Assembly (NCBI GenBank): GCA_029936155.1
Contig: JAPYUK010000011.1
Span: 1 to 56,508, forward strand
Origin: Dehalococcoidia bacterium
GTDB lineage: Bacteria; Chloroflexota; Dehalococcoidia; Lucifugimonadales; Lucifugimonadaceae
DNA length: 56,508 nucleotides
Direction of reading: 5' to 3'
Below, one piece after another: positions 54,522 to 56,508 of the stretch. Within the stretch, counting starts at the first letter, position 1. Each line of letters starts with the position of its first letter. A model generated the notes under the pieces. It did no database searches. It saw only the letters and a program-made list of their open reading frames with translations, and had not been told where the DNA came from. The translations under genes were made by a program, and so were the position numbers.

Positions 54522-54867
54522 GTTAACAGGTCGGCAGTTTGGCCGAGCCTCAGGTCCTCGTCGTGCAATGTTCCGGATTATGGTCACCGACCTGCTCCGA
54601 AACGGCCAGATGAAGACGACCGTTGCAAAAGCCAAAGAGATTCGTCCTCTGGTCGAAAAGATGATCACTCTCGGTAAGAAAGGCACCCTTCACGATCGGC
54701 GTCAGGCTGCAGCGTTTATAACCGAAAAATCGATTGTGAAGTCTGTGTTCGATGACATCGCACCTCGCTACAAGGAGCGAGCCGGTGGCTACACCCGCAT
54801 CACGCGTCTTGGCGTTCGAGCCGGTGATGCTGCGGAGATGGCACTAATCGAACTGATTGACGAATAA
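54511..54867 (+). CDS. rplQ: 50S ribosomal protein L17
   Basis: A 118-aa protein from the GTG at 54511 (read as [29 protein letters not shown]), which overlaps the rpoA end. Upstream open frame is a shadow of rpo[24 protein letters not shown] and [24 protein letters not shown] complete the family match. L17 lies near the tunnel exit. The 5-nt gap to truA suggests cotranscription. Confidence 0.95.
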   Translation: MRHKLTGRQFGRASGPRRAMFRIMVTDLLRNGQMKTTVAKAKEIRPLVEKMITLGKKGTLHDRRQAAAFITEKSIVKSVFDDIAPRYKERAGGYTRITRLGVRAGDAAEMALIELIDE

Positions 54868-54872
54868 ATTAG

Positions 54873-55694
54873 ATGCGTATCGGACTGGTTGTGGAGTACG
54901 ACGGGACTGAGTTACACGGCTCGCAACTTCAGTCCAACGCGAGGACCGTGCAGGGAGAACTTGAACTAGCCCTGCAAAAGGTCTTCAACAAGAACATAAG
55001 AATTTACCTGGCAAGTCGAACCGACACCGGTGTACATGCAAGAGGGCAGGTTGGCCGCTTCGACGAAGAGACCGACATGCCACCCGATCAGATCAGAAAA
55101 GCGTTGAATTACTACATGACAAAAGACGTGCGCGTTCGATGTGCACAGCTTGTTTCAGATGGATCCGAAGGGTTCGATCCGCGTAGTGACGCGTTTTCAC
55201 GTACCTACGTGTACACCTTCAACGATGCCCGATCGGAACCCGTACTGGATCGCCACTTCGTGACCCATGTGCGAAAAACACTCGATGCAACTGCGATGAA
55301 CGAAGCAAGCCAGACTTTCGTCGGCTCGCACGACTTCGCTGCTTTTGCGGGCTCGAGTACTCCAGCCGAAGCGCCAACACAGCGTGACGTGGAGTATGCC
55401 TCAGTAACCCGCAACGGTGAAAATATCGAATTCAAGATCACCGCAAATGCCTATCTGCATCAACAGATTCGAAGGATTGCCGGTGTGCTATACGACGTTG
55501 GAACTGGCAAGTCATCTACCGAAATCATCGGTCAGCTACTTGCTACTACAAATCGTGGCACCGCATCCCTTGTTATGCCTGCAGAAGGGCTTTGTCTCGA
55601 ACAGATTACTTATACTCGAGATGGCATCGGTTCAGGTGAGTGCGGATTGCCCGCAATTACGACTGCTGAATCCGCTGACCTGAGCGTAAACTAG
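54873..55694 (+). CDS. truA: tRNA pseudouridine(38-40) synthase
   Basis: A protein of 273 aa. The catalytic Asp is in ASRTDTGVHARGQVGRFD, and YDGTELHGSQLQSNARTVQGELELAL at the start and AYLHQQIRRIAGVLYDVG near the end are typical. TruA isomerises uridines 38-40 in tRNA anticodon arms. Its place between rplQ and rplM is common in Gram-positive-like genomes. The last 25 residues are beyond the family core. Confidence 0.95.
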   Translation: MRIGLVVEYDGTELHGSQLQSNARTVQGELELALQKVFNKNIRIYLASRTDTGVHARGQVGRFDEETDMPPDQIRKALNYYMTKDVRVRCAQLVSDGSEGFDPRSDAFSRTYVYTFNDARSEPVLDRHFVTHVRKTLDATAMNEASQTFVGSHDFAAFAGSSTPAEAPTQRDVEYASVTRNGENIEFKITANAYLHQQIRRIAGVLYDVGTGKSSTEIIGQLLATTNRGTASLVMPAEGLCLEQITYTRDGIGSGECGLPAITTAESADLSVN

Positions 55695-55717
55695 AGCGTC
55701 GACAAGTACGGAATAAC

Positions 55718-56508
55718 ATGGTTACCAAGCTAAAGCATTACAATCCCAGAGCTAGTGAACTGGTGAACGACTGGCAAGTCTTAAACGCCAGCGGTCAGGT
55801 TCTCGGAAGGCTCGCGACTCAAGTGGCAACGTTCCTGATGGGCAAGCACAAGCCCTCCTACGTGCCCCACATGCTCACAGGCGACTTCGTCGTCGTGATC
55901 AACGCCAAAGAGATCAAAATCACCGGTCTCAAGGCTGAACAGAAGATCTACAAGCGTCACAGTCAGTACCCCGGAAACCTCAAAGAGATTCCGTATTCCC
56001 GGATGCAGGAACGCCAGCCAGAGCGAATTATCGAACTGGCCGTAAAGGGAATGCTGCCCAAGAACAAGCTTGGCCGACAGATGCTCAGGCGTCTGAAGGT
56101 ATATGCCGGAGCCGAGCACCCACACGAAGCACAGATCCTTGGATCAGAGCGACGTGAGGCTCGCGAAGAGGCAGTAGCGGTGAAAGCCGAAGCAGCCGCT
56201 GTAGAAGCTGCGAAGATCGCTAAAGCAGCTAAGAAGCCGGCAGCTAAGAAAGCAGCAGCTCCTAAGGCCGAAGCCGCAGCGGTAGCAACAGAAGTTGTTG
56301 AGACTGCTGAAGCTACGCCAGCAAAGACGGCAGCAGCAAAAAAGACCACAGCCAAAAAGCCAGCCGCTAAAAAGGCAACTGCCAAGAAACCTGCTGCCAA
56401 GAAACCTGCTGCCAAGAAGCCCGCAGCGAAGAAGGTAACCGCCGCTAAGAAACCCGCCGCTAAGAAACCCGCAGCTAAGAAGCCTGCTGCAAAAAAGACC
56501 ACAGCCAA
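55718..56508 (+). CDS. rplM: 50S ribosomal protein L13 with histone-H1-like C-terminal extension (partial, runs off window)
   Basis: Open from the ATG at 55718 to the window end, 263 codons without a stop. Residues 1-145 are L13: NDWQVLNASGQVLGRLATQVATFLMGKHKPSYVPH, GDFVVVINAKEIKITG, MLPKNKLGRQMLRRLKVYAGAEHPHEAQ. From about 150 on it is Ala/Lys/Glu-rich, and from about 203 it is repeats of AAKKPAAKK. Normal L13 ends near 145. L13 binds 23S rRNA early in assembly. rpsI probably follows outside the window. Confidence 0.93.
   Translation, partial: MVTKLKHYNPRASELVNDWQVLNASGQVLGRLATQVATFLMGKHKPSYVPHMLTGDFVVVINAKEIKITGLKAEQKIYKRHSQYPGNLKEIPYSRMQERQPERIIELAVKGMLPKNKLGRQMLRRLKVYAGAEHPHEAQILGSERREAREEAVAVKAEAAAVEAAKIAKAAKKPAAKKAAAPKAEAAAVATEVVETAEATPAKTAAAKKTTAKKPAAKKATAKKPAAKKPAAKKPAAKKVTAAKKPAAKKPAAKKPAAKKTTA
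56325..56508 (+). repeat. tandem coding repeat for Ala-Lys-Lys-Pro units in rplM
   Basis: Degenerate 15-nt units, best copies GCTGCCAAGAAACCT at 56394-56423, repeat to the window end. Codons vary between units (GCT/GCC/GCA, AAG/AAA), so the protein repeat is kept while the DNA has drifted. It is coding, not a CRISPR or noncoding array. The apparent long minus-strand frame opposite is a by-product. Confidence 0.8.

Noticed and set aside
55963-56508. Minus-strand frame at the right edge with repeated [11 protein letters not shown]
   Set aside because: It is the complement of the Ala/Lys repeat of rplM and has no independent support.

Overview
The window is a contiguous piece of a bacterial chromosome of roughly even base composition. 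It is dominated by housekeeping genes and has no mobile elements, tRNAs, rRNAs or CRISPR arrays that I could recognise. Gene content points to Chloroflexota, possibly the marine SAR202/Dehalococcoidia side. This is an inference from family resemblance and no search was run. The clues are a GreA-type factor with an added N-terminal domain beside rpmH, an orphan GlnR-like regulator beside glnA, a DPPR-synthase-type UbiA protein, and ribosomal proteins with long Ala/Lys or Gly/Arg tails.

Layout. 1-2075 (minus): the end of a TerC family membrane protein and a GreA-like factor, divergent from 2076-6139 (plus): rpmH-rnpA-yidD, a PQQ-propeller lipoprotein, then yidC and jag, the last two overlapping out of frame by 107 nt. 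6140-11717: accessory and mixed genes, namely a dispersed palindrome, a PfkB kinase, a membrane thioredoxin, a two-gene restriction-modification module (nuclease plus DNA methyltransferase), a UbiA family prenyltransferase and TlyA. 11883-17966 (plus): purF, purM, purH, a family 2 glycosyltransferase and a nicotinate phosphoribosyltransferase. 17985-24764 (minus): tilS, a CNNM/CorC membrane protein, recA, a LysR gene broken by three in-frame stops, and an HtrA lipoprotein protease.

24946-35236 (minus) is a nitrogen block: an orphan OmpR-type regulator with a degenerate receiver, then glnA-gltB-gltD-nadE. Glutamine synthetase, both glutamate synthase subunits and the glutamine-dependent NAD synthetase sit in one run behind a good sigma-70-like promoter.

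35535 to the end (plus) is one long translation block: rpsL-rpsG-fusA, directly joined (no tuf) to the S10 and spc clusters, then secY-adk-map-infA-rpmJ, the alpha cluster (rpsM-rpsK-rpsD-rpoA-rplQ), truA and rplM, which runs off the window. Many of these genes start with GTG or TTG and overlap or nearly abut. Several products carry extra disordered tails: Lys/Ala-rich on L5 and L13, Gly/Arg-rich on S5 and S3, and acidic on RpoA. S14 and L36 are of the zinc-free type, while S4 and adenylate kinase keep their four cysteines.

I did not find a convincing wholly new multi-gene system. The best leads are the YidC/Jag dual-coded region, the tail-bearing ribosomal proteins, the GreA fusion, the nuclease-methyltransferase pair, the LysR gene with three stops and no frameshift, and the GlnR-like nitrogen locus.
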